From the NCBI RefSeq assembly GCF_947170395.1, contig NZ_CAMVTE010000019.1, positions 1 through 42,933 on the forward strand: a DNA stretch of 42,933 bases, given 5' to 3'. Positions 34,411 through 42,933 of the stretch are shown here, one piece after another (the first letter of the stretch is position 1; every line of letters starts with the position of its first letter). Source of the DNA: an uncultured Methanobrevibacter sp. Lineage in GTDB: Archaea; Methanobacteriota; Methanobacteria; Methanobacteriales; Methanobacteriaceae. The position numbers and the translations under genes were made by a program. The notes under the pieces were generated by a model that was not told the DNA's origin, made no database searches, and worked only from the letters and a program-made list of their open reading frames with translations.

Positions 34411-35103
34411 AGATTCCGGAACCAGTTCAATTCCATCAAGCTGATTGTCACATCGGTAGACAAGGATTTCTACACCTGCCTCATAAGCTTCGTTTAAGGT
34501 TTTAGAGAAATTAGGGTCATTTTCCCAGTTTGGTCTGAAGAACTTTCCTGCAGGATGTTGAATCAGGAAAAATACAACACACCGATTTCCCTGTTTTTTA
34601 AGTTTTGTTAGCTCTTTCAGGTGTTTTGCACCACGTTGTGTTGGAGCATCGGGAAATCTTGCCTCACCGTCAACGATTAATGTAACTCCCTTGACCTCTA
34701 CATAACATGAATCTTCAAGAAATCTCATCCCGCAACAATCATCTTCCAGGTTTGCCAAGTATATATCAATGCGGGAATTATCCACGGTTTTTTCTCTTTG
34801 ATGATAATTATAGCCTGCAAGCTCCTTTATTTTACCATCAATGATTGCATCATACACAATGCTATTGGCTTGCTGTGAGTAAAGTGACACCAGCACTCCC
34901 TTGTTCTCAACAAAGTGAAGAGAATATTTTGTCTTTCTTTTGGGATTATCGGAAGGTTGAAGCCAGACAGCTGCATCTTCCACCAATAGCTCCCTGCATC
35001 GTCCGGTATTTGGCACATGAGCTATTTCCAGTTTTCCCTCAACTTCAACCTCAGCAATGAACCTGTTGGGGCGATTTTTAAAAATTCCTTTAACATAATC
35101 CAT
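34360..35103 (-). CDS. sfsA: SfsA family protein (DNA/RNA nuclease-like)
   Basis: 247 residues. The N-terminal OB-like part has IFKNRPNRFIAEVEVEGKLE followed by AHVPNTGRCRELL, the SfsA signature. The nuclease-like core shows YVEVKGVTLIVDGEARFPDAPTQRG (seen as EVKGVTL and FPDAPTQRGAKHL). The name comes from sugar fermentation stimulation in E. coli; the fold is PD-(D/E)XK-like, but the cellular role in archaea is unclear. The start overlaps nnr by 14 bases, so they form an operon. The last 17 codons overlap the end of the sirtuin gene on the other strand. Confidence 0.9.
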   Translation of the reverse strand: MDYVKGIFKNRPNRFIAEVEVEGKLEIAHVPNTGRCRELLVEDAAVWLQPSDNPKRKTKYSLHFVENKGVLVSLYSQQANSIVYDAIIDGKIKELAGYNYHQREKTVDNSRIDIYLANLEDDCCGMRFLEDSCYVEVKGVTLIVDGEARFPDAPTQRGAKHLKELTKLKKQGNRCVVFFLIQHPAGKFFRPNWENDPNFSKTLNEAYEAGVEILVYRCDNQLDGIELVPESLDFDLAQSLSDSVIDN

Positions 35104-36631
35104 CTTTAATCACACTGCCGATGTATGATACCACATCAGTTGCTGAAAAACCGTTTCCCTTTTCATCAAATGCCCTATCGCCTGCAAGGCCGTTAATAAA
35201 TACCCCCAAACATGCAGAATCAAATGAATTCAAACCTTGAGATAGCAAACTTGTTACAATTCCGGAAAGCGCATCACCGGTTCCGCCAACAGTCATTCCG
35301 GCATTGCCTGATTTATTTATTCTGAATTTAGTGCCGGATAAAATCAAATCATATTGGCCTTTGACAATAACGCTGCCTTTAATTTGACGGGTAATCTTTT
35401 GAAACTCAGTGATATTTTCATCAACTTTTGAGAAATCATAAGAATCAATGTCCAATTTTAAATCATTTCCAACATTGAAAAATGATTTAAACTCAAAAAT
35501 ATGCGGAGTCAACACAATATCCTCACGGTTTTTAATCAATGACAAATCAACCTGTTTAAGAGCATCGGCATCCAGAACAATTGGTTTTTTAACCTTTGTT
35601 GCTAAAACATTGAATAATTTTGATGTTTCTTCATCAATTCCGGCACCGGGACCCAGCAATAGCGCATCAACATTTTCAGACATTTCAATTATTTCACTAA
35701 GATGGTCAAGTGATAATTTGTCCCCCTCAAGAGATTTTACGATTAAATCAGGTGATGTTGACTTAATTGCCTGCGCCGCTTTTTCAGGAGAAGCCACATA
35801 AACCAAATCCGCACCTGTACCTATTGCAGCCATTCCCGCAATTGCCGGAGCTCCGCAATAATCCTTACTCCCGCCAACTACAAGCAATCTGCCGTTATTT
35901 CCTTTATGGGATGATGATTTTCTATTTTTAAGTCTTAAAAAGTCACCGAAACTGACAAAATATTCAGCCTCAATCGGAATTCCTATATCGGCAGTCACAA
36001 GACCTCCAACATTCTCTTCATCAGCATTGCGAACGCCTGTTTTGATTTTGTGAAAACTGATTGTATAATCCGGAACAACCGCCAGGTCACTGACCTCACC
36101 GGTTAAAGGATCCATTCCGGACGGTACGTCAACACTTATTTTGACTCCTTTTGATTCATTTATAATTTCAATAGCTCTTTTAATATTGGTCTGCAGTTTT
36201 CCATTAATTCCGGTTCCCAGAAGCCCGTCAACAATTATAAATTCAGAATCACCGCTTTTTGCAACTTCGCAACTGTTAATGTCATCCAGTGTCTTGAGAG
36301 AGATAATATTTAAGCGGGAAAGACGTGGTTTCATGTTTGTTAAAATTTCCAGATTAATTTTTGCATGCTCGGAGCGGATATTATCCTTCAGCATATAAAT
36401 ATCAACATCATATCCCCTGTTTAAAAGATAGCGTGTTGCAACAAAACCGTCACCACCGTTTCCTCCGGAACCTGTAAAAATTACAACCTTTACAGGTTTT
36501 GCAAAGGTATAAACTGCAATTTTACCTACCTCTTCAGCCAGGGACTTTCCGGCAGATTCCATCAAACATAGTCTTGACAAACCTAAATATTCACAATTAT
36601 AATCAGTAACCATCATGTCTATAGGGTCCAC
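35090..36631 (-). CDS. nnr: Bifunctional NAD(P)HX epimerase/ADP-dependent dehydratase
   Basis: 513 residues. The N-terminal YjeF epimerase domain contains FTGSGGNGGDGFVATRYLLN and VDVPSGMDPLTGEV. The C-terminal ribokinase-like dehydratase has GNNGRLLVVGGSKDYCGAPA, LLLGPGAGI, VLDADAL, LTPHIFEF and the catalytic GGTGDALSGIV. It repairs hydrated NADH and NADPH. The length is normal for the fused archaeal enzyme. It starts at GTG (36631) with AGGTGAT before it. The last 14 bases overlap sfsA. Confidence 0.94.
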   Translation of the reverse strand: MDPIDMMVTDYNCEYLGLSRLCLMESAGKSLAEEVGKIAVYTFAKPVKVVIFTGSGGNGGDGFVATRYLLNRGYDVDIYMLKDNIRSEHAKINLEILTNMKPRLSRLNIISLKTLDDINSCEVAKSGDSEFIIVDGLLGTGINGKLQTNIKRAIEIINESKGVKISVDVPSGMDPLTGEVSDLAVVPDYTISFHKIKTGVRNADEENVGGLVTADIGIPIEAEYFVSFGDFLRLKNRKSSSHKGNNGRLLVVGGSKDYCGAPAIAGMAAIGTGADLVYVASPEKAAQAIKSTSPDLIVKSLEGDKLSLDHLSEIIEMSENVDALLLGPGAGIDEETSKLFNVLATKVKKPIVLDADALKQVDLSLIKNREDIVLTPHIFEFKSFFNVGNDLKLDIDSYDFSKVDENITEFQKITRQIKGSVIVKGQYDLILSGTKFRINKSGNAGMTVGGTGDALSGIVTSLLSQGLNSFDSACLGVFINGLAGDRAFDEKGNGFSATDVVSYIGSVIKDGLC

Positions 36632-36701
36632 AAAATCACCTTTAAATTAAAATATGAGTATTTAAAATAAATATAATTATCTTAATTGAAGGAAACATTT
36701 T

Positions 36702-37832
36702 ATGAGAAAAATTACCATAAAACTTCTAAAGACATTGCCGGCAAAATATGTTACAACCGGAGTCATACTAGTAATAGTATTGTTTGCCTATGGAATAATA
36801 GGTTCTATTTTTATAATGAGGTTAAATCTAATTGACTCAATTTATTATTCAGTGATTACAATGGCAACGGTAGGATATGGAGATTATATTCCCACCACCG
36901 GAATTCAAAAGATATTTGCAACAACACTGGCATTGGGAGGAGTTGCACTGCTTGCCTATGTATTCAATATTATTCTAACTAATTTTCAGGAAAAAATGAA
37001 CAAATATTCAAAGGGAGCTGTAAAAATGAAGGCTATAGAAAATATGGAGGACTATTACATTCTTTGCGGATACGGAAGGGTTGGAAAAGTGGTTTTCGAA
37101 GAGCTGACCAAAAGAAATCAAAATGTCATATTGTTTGAAAAAGATGAAGAAATAATTGAAACCATCGAAGAAAGCGATTCAGTAGTCACAATACACAAAG
37201 ACGCTACAGAAGATAATCTGATTTCAAAACTGGCAGGAGAAAAATGCAGAAGCGTGATAATAAGCACAGGTGACGACGTAACCAATTTATTCATCGTTTT
37301 GACAATACGTGAATGCAATCCTGATGCCTGGATTGTATCAAGAGCAAGCAAAGAGGAAAATTATTCAAGACTCAGAAAGGCAGGGGCAGATAAAATCGTG
37401 TCCCCCGAACTGATTGGAGGAAAGGATTTATACTTTGAATCAACAAGACCGCACGTCCTGAAATTAACCGTAAGACATGGCGTGGACCAACTTTATGATG
37501 AATTTAAAATAATCAGCAAACATGGATGCAATCTTGAAAACATCCAATACCACTTACCTGGAATTGAAACACCCCTGACACGAAAAATCAATACTATGGA
37601 ACTTAAAGACGGCAAGCAATTCAGAGATTACCTTGAAAAGAATACAGATCAAAAAGACGCCATCGAAAATTTATATAAAATTGTAAACAATACACATTCC
37701 CACATCATTTCAGGTCCCGACAGAGCCACATTCCACAAACTGATTAAAGAACTGGAAAAAAATGAAGAGATACTTGGAATAAACTTAACTAAAAAAGAAG
37801 TGGCTAAACTAACCCAAAAAAATATCGAGTAA
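36702..37832 (+). CDS. Two-helix K+ channel with RCK domain (MthK-type architecture)
   Basis: 376 residues. A pore module (residues 15-95) holds TM1 (TGVILVIVLFAYGIIGSIFI), the K+ selectivity filter TVGYGD (56-61) and TM2 (FATTLALGGVALLAYVFNII). Residues 109-240 form an RCK/TrkA-N Rossmann domain with LCGYGRVGKVVFEEL (GYGRVG at 123-128), VTIHKDATEDNLI and IVSRASKEENYSRLRKAGAD. The C-terminal part (250-376) does not look like a normal TrkA-C domain. Met109 (MKAIENMEDYYIL, 37026) is preceded by AGGGAG, so a separate soluble RCK subunit may also be made, as reported for MthK at Met107. It would sense ligand and gate K+ flux. Confidence 0.88.
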   Translation: MRKITIKLLKTLPAKYVTTGVILVIVLFAYGIIGSIFIMRLNLIDSIYYSVITMATVGYGDYIPTTGIQKIFATTLALGGVALLAYVFNIILTNFQEKMNKYSKGAVKMKAIENMEDYYILCGYGRVGKVVFEELTKRNQNVILFEKDEEIIETIEESDSVVTIHKDATEDNLISKLAGEKCRSVIISTGDDVTNLFIVLTIRECNPDAWIVSRASKEENYSRLRKAGADKIVSPELIGGKDLYFESTRPHVLKLTVRHGVDQLYDEFKIISKHGCNLENIQYHLPGIETPLTRKINTMELKDGKQFRDYLEKNTDQKDAIENLYKIVNNTHSHIISGPDRATFHKLIKELEKNEEILGINLTKKEVAKLTQKNIE

Positions 37833-37844
37833 AACTGTGAAAAA

Positions 37845-37873
37845 AAATAAAGTAAAAGAGAGTTAAACTCTCT
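37845..37873 (-). terminator. ftr terminator
   Basis: AGAGAG (37857-37862) pairs with CTCTCT (37868-37873) around TTAAA. On the minus strand a T-rich tract follows. It lies at the stop of ftr and just after the convergent K+ channel gene. Confidence 0.65.
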
Positions 37874-38756
37874 AGAATAAGTCTTGTAAGTGGATTTGGT
37901 AAGGTCCTAAACTTCCGCCGTAGTTACCAGCACCAATTTCAAGAACACCAGGTACTTGACAAGCAGCTTCAATACCTGCTTTCATAGCAGCTTTAACGGA
38001 TTCTTCATCTACACCGTCAATAACGATTTCCATGTTACCGAATACGTTTTCAGGTAATTCTGTGTCCACTTGATCTTTTAAGGTTACACATTCTTTTTCG
38101 TTGGTGGATGCGCTCATGAATGAGTATTTGGAACCGGTTTTTGAACCGGAAGCAACCATACCACCAGAGAATGGAGTAATTACACCAGGAACAGCGTGAA
38201 TAGCATCAACAGCAGCTTCAGCAGCAACAATGGAAGCCATTTGACTGTCAGCCATGATGAAGAAGTTTCCACCAGCTACTCCGTCTTTCCATCCCATTTC
38301 ATCTTCTACTAAGAAGTCACCAGACATAATAGGAATTACGTGCATTTTTTTACCGTTTACATCTTTTTCAGTTTCAAATCCGTCACCGAAGAATTTGAGT
38401 TGTTTTCCGGTTGGGAAGGATTCTTCACTTTCTAAAGCATTGAATGCTGCTGCAGTAGGAGCAGTTAAAACACATTGACCGATTCTGTCCATAATTTGTC
38501 CGCCTAAAGCTTTTTTAGACATGTGGCAAATCATGATTGCATAACCTGGTCTTCCATCTGGAGATTCAGTTGGAGGAACATATTGGTCAATACCTGCTTC
38601 TGCAGGACATCCGATAACTGAAGTAGCAAATCCAGTAGCTTCAGTAGCTGCAATTTTAGCTAAATGTTTGGTAGCAGCAGTAATAATTAATCTAGATACT
38701 TTAATTCCGAAACCTTCAGCAAAGGTATCTTGTATATTTACGCCATTAATTTCCAT
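37872..38756 (-). CDS. ftr: Formylmethanofuran:tetrahydromethanopterin formyltransferase
   Basis: 294 residues, normal for Ftr (about 297). It moves the formyl group from formylmethanofuran to tetrahydromethanopterin, the second step of CO2 reduction to methane. Family stretches include [74 protein letters not shown] and [16 protein letters not shown]. Its codon choice is strongly biased toward A/T-ending but orderly codons, as for highly expressed genes. A GGTGA ribosome binding site and a TATA box upstream support a separate promoter. Confidence 0.97.
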   Translation of the reverse strand: MEINGVNIQDTFAEGFGIKVSRLIITAATKHLAKIAATEATGFATSVIGCPAEAGIDQYVPPTESPDGRPGYAIMICHMSKKALGGQIMDRIGQCVLTAPTAAAFNALESEESFPTGKQLKFFGDGFETEKDVNGKKMHVIPIMSGDFLVEDEMGWKDGVAGGNFFIMADSQMASIVAAEAAVDAIHAVPGVITPFSGGMVASGSKTGSKYSFMSASTNEKECVTLKDQVDTELPENVFGNMEIVIDGVDEESVKAAMKAGIEAACQVPGVLEIGAGNYGGSLGPYQIHLQDLF

Positions 38757-38776
38757 TTTTTCACCATAGAATTCAT

Positions 38777-38827
38777 TAAAAATTAGATTAAAAAATAAAT
38801 TAAACTAATTTTCTTGACATATAAAAT
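38777..38827 (-). promoter_or_regulatory. ftr promoter region
   Basis: On the minus strand TTTTATAT (38819-38826) is a strong TATA box about 65 bases before the ATG at 38756, giving a leader of about 40 bases that carries a GGTGA ribosome binding site. AAAATTAG (38779-38786) and CTAATTTT (38805-38812) form an inverted repeat across the likely start site and could be an operator or a leader hairpin. Confidence 0.5.
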
Positions 38828-38878
38828 TATATTTTATTATTAAAATAAAGTTTTCTATTTGTTGAAAATCAGGAAAAA

Positions 38879-39937
38879 TTAATCTTCGGTTTGACCAATT
38901 TCTTCTTCAATTTCATCCGGAGAAGAAGATGAAATTTTATCCAAAACGGCAGACCCATAATAAGGCATGATGACCAGACCGATTATTGTAGTCATCCAAA
39001 ATGAAATCAGCCTTTCAATAACTGTTGCAGCAGCACTTACGGAAGTGGAAATTCCCGCTGCAGAATAGAATATTATCATCAATCCGTCGACAGCTCCAAG
39101 TCCTCCCGGAAGAAGCGGAATCATACCTACAAGACAGGCCACGATGAATACCTCACCAATAATTATGATATTTACATTTGCCCCAAATGCCAGAAACACC
39201 AGATAAACCCTAATTATCTCGAAAATCCAGATTACAAATGATAATGTTACTGTATAAACCAGACCTTTCTTGTTTGAAATCAGCATCTTCATGGTTTGCT
39301 GGAAACCGAAAATCGCTTCATGAATCTGATTTTCCAAAGCTTCGGAATTTTTCTTATAAAATCTTCTGACAAGACCGATTATCCATCCCTCGACCCTGTT
39401 TCCAAAGCCAGGATTGATGCACATATAAATAATGATGCACAATATAGCAACAATGGCTATTACGGCTAAAACCATTACAACAATCAGCCATAAATCAAAA
39501 CTGAAAAATAAAACCATCGATGCGATTGTAATGGCTGCCAGAATCACAAAAGGAAAAGTGTCCAGTGCCCTGTCTGCGACGACAGTTGCCAGGGTGTCTT
39601 CAAAATGATAATTTTCATTTGATTGAGACAGGAGATATGCCCTGACCGGCTCTCCACCGCCACGACCTGATGGAGTGATATTATTAACTGCAAGACTGAC
39701 AAGAACCATCGGAAGCAATTTCTTTATGCTTACATCCATATCTGCAATTTTGTTAAGAATTTGCCATCGCAAAGTGTATAAAAAATAAGTGAATATTTGT
39801 GTGGCTATAGCTAAAGCTATAATTAACGGATTAGCCATCTTTAAGGCGTTCAATACCTGATCGATTCCTATAAACCACAACATTACAAGCAAAATAAGGA
39901 TACTTACTCCCAACAACAATACTGTTTTACGGTCCAT
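38879..39937 (-). CDS. UPF0104/flippase-like membrane protein
   Basis: 352 residues with about eight transmembrane helices, of the lysylphosphatidylglycerol synthetase-like/UPF0104 family. The characteristic TPSGRGGGEPVRAYLLSQSN then FEDTLATVVADRALDTFPFV (seen as ITPSGRGGGEPVRAYLL) is the conserved core, and LLPGGLGAVDGLMI is the second. The protein ends with an acidic tail (SSSPDEIEEEIGQTED). Homologues are proposed to move or transfer lipid-linked groups; the function is not established here. It is divergent from trkH. Confidence 0.8.
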   Translation of the reverse strand: MDRKTVLLLGVSILILLVMLWFIGIDQVLNALKMANPLIIALAIATQIFTYFLYTLRWQILNKIADMDVSIKKLLPMVLVSLAVNNITPSGRGGGEPVRAYLLSQSNENYHFEDTLATVVADRALDTFPFVILAAITIASMVLFFSFDLWLIVVMVLAVIAIVAILCIIIYMCINPGFGNRVEGWIIGLVRRFYKKNSEALENQIHEAIFGFQQTMKMLISNKKGLVYTVTLSFVIWIFEIIRVYLVFLAFGANVNIIIIGEVFIVACLVGMIPLLPGGLGAVDGLMIIFYSAAGISTSVSAAATVIERLISFWMTTIIGLVIMPYYGSAVLDKISSSSPDEIEEEIGQTED

Positions 39938-39983
39938 AATATCAACCTTAATTTTTTATATAATATTTCTTATTACTTAAAAA

Positions 39984-40015
39984 TTTATATAGATATTTGT
40001 TCAAATTATTACTGA
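39984..40015 (+). promoter_or_regulatory. trkH promoter, probably leaderless mRNA
   Basis: TTTATATA (39984-39991) is a clear TATA box about 27 bases before the ATG at 40015. That distance puts transcription start on or next to the ATG, and no ribosome binding site precedes it. So trkH is probably translated from a leaderless transcript. Confidence 0.5.
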
Positions 40016-41448
40016 TGAGGTATATTAACAAAACTGACTTATTTATTGTAGTTAAAAATTCCGGTAGGATTATGATTGGAATAGGCATATTATGTTTGAT
40101 TCCAATAATTGTAGACTTAATATATCTCGAATTTAATTTTATGGGATTTATAATTCCCAGCCTTATTTCAATAGTTCTCGGATTTGCTTGCATTAAATCA
40201 TTCGACAAATATTCTTCAAAAAAAATGCGGCTAAAACATGGGATGATTATATCAGCATTGGCATGGCTATGGGCAAGTATCATTGGTGGCCTTGTCATGG
40301 TAATGGCAGGTGATTTAAGCATTGTAACTGGTATTTTTGAAAGTATGTCCGCCTTGACCGGAAGCGGAATTACCATGTGTTCAAATGTTGAAATCCTACC
40401 CCACAGCATTTTATTTTTCAGAGCTCTTGAACAATGGGTTGGAGGATTGGGAATTATTGTTATGATTGTTGCAATCCTAACAAGACCTGGAACATCCTCA
40501 TCCAGATTATATCAATCAGAAGCACGAGAAGAGAAACTAAAACCGAGTATAAAAGCAACCCTCAAACATACCATTAGAATTTATTTGATTTATACAACTG
40601 CAGGAATTATTTTATATCTTATTGCAGGAATGCCCATTTTTGATTCAATCTGCAACACATTCACTACAATCTCCACAGGCGGAATGAGCATTAAAAATGC
40701 AAATATCGGATACTATCAAAATGATTTAATATATTTTATTTCAATGATTTTGATGATACTTGGGGCAACAAGCTTTTTAGTGCATTACAGAGTTATTAAG
40801 ACCAGAGGAAAATCATTAATTGAAGATTTACAATTTAAAGTGATGATAACTGTAATAGCAATTGTTACATTACTACTCTACTTCCTATCAAATATAGTCC
40901 CAATAGAATTGTTATTTACTGTAGTATCCGCCGCAACAACAACTGGAGCAAGTATTCATGGCGCTGAAGTGATGGCTGGCTGGCCATCATTCGTGCTTAT
41001 ATGCATAATGGGTTTGATGTTAGTTGGAGGTTCAAGTGGGTCTACAGTTGGTGCAATAAAACTCTCAAGAATCATCATATTCTTTAAGGGAATATACAAG
41101 CACATTCGTGAAATACTATCTCCTGAAGGAAGGGTGCTAACCATAAAAGTATCAAATACTAGGATTACAGAAAAAGCAGTGGGCGATGTTGGAAACTATA
41201 TCACATTATATATGATTTGTATTTTAATTACATGGGCTCTATTTTGTCTATATGGTCATGACCCATTTAAAAGCTTATTTGATACAATTTCCATTCAAGG
41301 AAATGTTGGTTTGTCATTAGGGGAGATTAATTTTGGTCTAGAAGACCCTCTAAAAATTATTAGCATTTTTAATATGTGGACTGGAAGACTAGAAATCTAC
41401 CCAGTTTTAATCACACTAAGAGCGTTTTTTGAAGTTTTTAAAAGATAA
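40015..41448 (+). CDS. trkH: Trk-type potassium uptake channel subunit
   Basis: 477 residues from the ATG at 40015; an upstream in-frame TTG would add six residues but sits too close to the TATA box. About ten to twelve helices arranged as four repeats of M-P-M. P-loop filters are visible as SALTGSGITMCSN, FTTISTGGMSIKN, SAATTTGASIHG and ISIQGNVGLSLG, each with the key Gly of the K+ filter. The EQWVGGLGIIVMIVA segment is another hallmark. It works with the TrkA-type protein encoded 58 bases downstream to import K+, coupled to H+ or Na+. Confidence 0.93.
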   Translation: MRYINKTDLFIVVKNSGRIMIGIGILCLIPIIVDLIYLEFNFMGFIIPSLISIVLGFACIKSFDKYSSKKMRLKHGMIISALAWLWASIIGGLVMVMAGDLSIVTGIFESMSALTGSGITMCSNVEILPHSILFFRALEQWVGGLGIIVMIVAILTRPGTSSSRLYQSEAREEKLKPSIKATLKHTIRIYLIYTTAGIILYLIAGMPIFDSICNTFTTISTGGMSIKNANIGYYQNDLIYFISMILMILGATSFLVHYRVIKTRGKSLIEDLQFKVMITVIAIVTLLLYFLSNIVPIELLFTVVSAATTTGASIHGAEVMAGWPSFVLICIMGLMLVGGSSGSTVGAIKLSRIIIFFKGIYKHIREILSPEGRVLTIKVSNTRITEKAVGDVGNYITLYMICILITWALFCLYGHDPFKSLFDTISIQGNVGLSLGEINFGLEDPLKIISIFNMWTGRLEIYPVLITLRAFFEVFKR

Positions 41449-41506
41449 CTTTATAATGTTAAAAAATAAATATTGATTAGTTATAATTATATCGAGGGGA
41501 TTTTTT

Positions 41507-42157
41507 ATGTATATTATAATCATGGGTGGAGGTCGTGTCGGACTTGCACTTGCAAATTTATTAATAGATAACGGCGAAGACATAACATTAATTGAAAGTA
41601 ATGAAGCATTATGTGCAGAAATTTCAGGAGAACTTGATGCACTAGTTATTTGTGGAAACGGCACTAATTCAAAATTGCTTGAAGAAACAAACATAGAAGA
41701 TGCTGATTTCTTCATTGCAACAACTGGAAACGATGAAGCAAACTTATTGTCATGCATATTAGTTAGAAAATATGATGTTCCCCATATTATTGCCCGTGTA
41801 AGTAATCCGGACCATGAAGAGGCATTTAAGGAAGTTGGAATTGATCATGTAATAAGTCCCGAAATTGCCGCTGCGGCACAACTACAAAAATTAGTTACCA
41901 GACCTAACGCCGCTGAATTAATGACCCTTGGTGAAGGAGATGCAGAAATCCTGGATATGGCCATAACAAATGACAAAATTGTCGGAAAACGCTTCAAGGA
42001 CATATCTCCAACAAAAGACTATATCATTATCTCAACCTATCAAAACGGAAAACTGGTTATACCTCAACCTGACAATATAATCGGTCGTGGCGAAAAGGTA
42101 ACCGTGCTTGTCAAGAGAGGATCATTTAAGAAAGTATCAAAAAAATTAGGAAAATAA
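41507..42157 (+). CDS. trkA: TrkA-type NAD-binding regulator of K+ uptake
   Basis: 216 residues: a Rossmann RCK-N domain (MYIIIMGGGRVGLALANLL, GGGRVG at 7-12; LVICGNGTNSKLLEE; IIARVSNPDHEEAFKEVGID) and a C-terminal TrkA-C domain (GKRFKDISPTKDYIIISTYQ, GRGEKVTVLVKRGSFKK). It forms the cytosolic ring that gates TrkH in response to NAD(H) or ATP/ADP. A strong GAGGGGATT ribosome binding site precedes the ATG. It forms a two-gene unit with trkH. Confidence 0.94.
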   Translation: MYIIIMGGGRVGLALANLLIDNGEDITLIESNEALCAEISGELDALVICGNGTNSKLLEETNIEDADFFIATTGNDEANLLSCILVRKYDVPHIIARVSNPDHEEAFKEVGIDHVISPEIAAAAQLQKLVTRPNAAELMTLGEGDAEILDMAITNDKIVGKRFKDISPTKDYIIISTYQNGKLVIPQPDNIIGRGEKVTVLVKRGSFKKVSKKLGK

Positions 42158-42160
42158 AAA

Positions 42161-42766
42161 TTATAAATAGGAATAAGACAGCCTTATATGGTCTTTTCCA
42201 TTATTTTCCACTATCGGACCGTGACCTGGATAGATGTTTTTGACATCCAGTTCCATCAATTTTTTTACGCTGTTTTTCATATCCCCATAGTCACCGCCAA
42301 TGTCCATCCTGCCGACGCCGCCACCAGCAAAGATGGTGTCTCCGGAAATCAGATTTTCACCATCCCACAGACAGATTCCACCTTTGGTATGGCCGGGAGT
42401 GTGAATAACCACAAAATCGGCAATTTTATCTCCGTCTTTAAGTTCAATATCGACTCTTGAGTTGTCAGCATCCTCAAAAGCAGACATTGATGTTCCCAGA
42501 CTATCCTTATTTTTCATTGAAATCGCATCACATTCATGAACGGCTATTTTGGCATTCGAAAAAAAGTGGTTTCCGCCAATATGGTCAAAATGACAATGTG
42601 TATTGACTACCGTTTCAATCTCATCAGGTTCAACACCATTTTCACGGAGTTTTGAAAACAGATAATCCCTATTGTGGCCGGCACCTGTATCAACCAGAAT
42701 ATTGCCATCAATCAAATAACAGTTTGAATCATAATTGAATCCTATAATAAAAACAATGTCAGACAT
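42161..42766 (-). CDS. MBL-fold (glyoxalase II-like) hydrolase
   Basis: 201 residues from the ATG at 42766 (MSDIVFIIGFNYDSNCYLID); the frame extends six codons further to 42784, but without a better start signal. The metal site is complete: NTHCHFDHIGGNHFF (His57, His59, Asp61, His62), VIHTPGHTKGGICLWD, LISGDTIFAGGGVGRMDIGG and IYPGHGP. It is a two-metal hydrolase, probably acting on a thioester or similar ester. The substrate cannot be told from sequence. It ends three bases after trkA on the opposite strand. No clear ribosome binding site; a leaderless message is possible. Confidence 0.9.
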   Translation of the reverse strand: MSDIVFIIGFNYDSNCYLIDGNILVDTGAGHNRDYLFSKLRENGVEPDEIETVVNTHCHFDHIGGNHFFSNAKIAVHECDAISMKNKDSLGTSMSAFEDADNSRVDIELKDGDKIADFVVIHTPGHTKGGICLWDGENLISGDTIFAGGGVGRMDIGGDYGDMKNSVKKLMELDVKNIYPGHGPIVENNGKDHIRLSYSYL

Positions 42767-42848
42767 GAAAGATACTATAATCAAAAAAGTAATTAAAAGT
42801 TTTGAAAATCATTTACTTCATGACCAAATGTTAATAAGAAGATTCAAT

Positions 42849-42933
42849 TTGAACCTCTCCGACCTGTAGGGGTCGGAAATTCTCGGGCTGTAAGTCTCTC
42901 TGTGAGTCTTAGGATTACCGAGCTATCCCTCTG
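42849..42933 (-). mobile_element. Right end of a second IS605-like element (partial)
   Basis: On the minus strand, CCGACC (42871-42876) pairs with GGTCGG (42859-42864), followed by AGAGGTTCAA ending at 42849. This matches the right end at 33199-33225 with few changes (CGACC, CTACAGGTCGG, then GTT-AA). Further upstream on the minus strand CTCGG/CCGAG (42918-42922 and 42882-42886) enclose a CTC/GAG stem with one mismatch, and GGAT/ATCC could make a pseudoknot-like contact. This layout and the GAGGTTCAA end resemble TnpB omega-RNAs such as that of ISDra2. The rest of the element lies beyond the window, where a minus-strand tnpB would be expected. Confidence 0.55.

Overview
This window looks like the chromosome of a hydrogenotrophic methanogen of the order Methanobacteriales, most likely Methanobrevibacter. 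It is very AT-rich and carries a complete energy-converting hydrogenase B (ehb) operon and ftr, the formylmethanofuran:tetrahydromethanopterin formyltransferase of methanogenesis. The left edge holds the tail of an adhesin-like Ig-repeat surface protein, typical of gut Methanobrevibacter. Starts (TTG and GTG as well as ATG, with GGTGAT-type ribosome binding sites) and TATA boxes are archaeal.

Layout. 1-194 is the C-terminus of a surface repeat protein, followed by a hairpin/T-tract terminator. 195-2144 is a gene desert of nearly 2 kb with a few tiny SD-preceded reading frames and long hairpins. 2145-9174 is all on the minus strand: coaBC (CoA synthesis, broken by a one-base frameshift), a PsbP-like secreted protein, a single-pass membrane protein, pheA (apparently starting at ATT), two four-CBS-domain proteins, and a DUF366-queD-queE cluster for 7-deazaguanine (archaeosine precursor) synthesis. 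9270-13222 is on the plus strand: a nucleotidyltransferase-like protein, a 2TM protein, an NSS sodium symporter and a solo Cas4-like protein whose E-x-K active-site motif is degenerate. 13294-23152 (minus) is the ehb operon, A to P, plus an ACT/DUF5612 gene, probably ehbQ. Its genes mostly overlap or abut. It encodes a Mrp-like membrane arm, a NuoH-like subunit, [NiFe] large and small subunits, a NuoI-like ferredoxin and a polyferredoxin, which together drive ferredoxin reduction by H2 for anabolism.

23445-32728 is mixed: an SBF/ACR3-like transporter, a family 2 glycosyltransferase, a DUF457 membrane protein, a decayed gene with in-frame TGA codons, an aspartoacylase-family protein, an SF1 (UPF1/IGHMBP2-like) helicase, argG with an inverted-repeat leader, and an SF2 XPD/DinG-like Fe-S helicase. 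32885-33225 is a short element with palindromic ends resembling an IS200/IS605-type (TnpB-associated) non-autonomous element. It abuts a truncated gene at 33164-33499. 33685-42766 carries a sirtuin, sfsA, nnr (NAD(P)HX repair), a K+ channel with an RCK domain, ftr, a flippase-like membrane protein, trkH-trkA and an MBL-fold hydrolase. The right edge (42849-42933) holds a second IS605-like right end on the minus strand, so a related element, perhaps with tnpB, probably continues past the window.

No rRNA, tRNA, CRISPR array or complete transposase gene was seen. The strongest leads are the paired IS605-like ends with omega-RNA-like folds, the coaBC frameshift, the ATT start of pheA, the decayed TGA-containing gene, the degenerate solo Cas4, the internal RCK start in the K+ channel, and the palindrome in the ehbA promoter.
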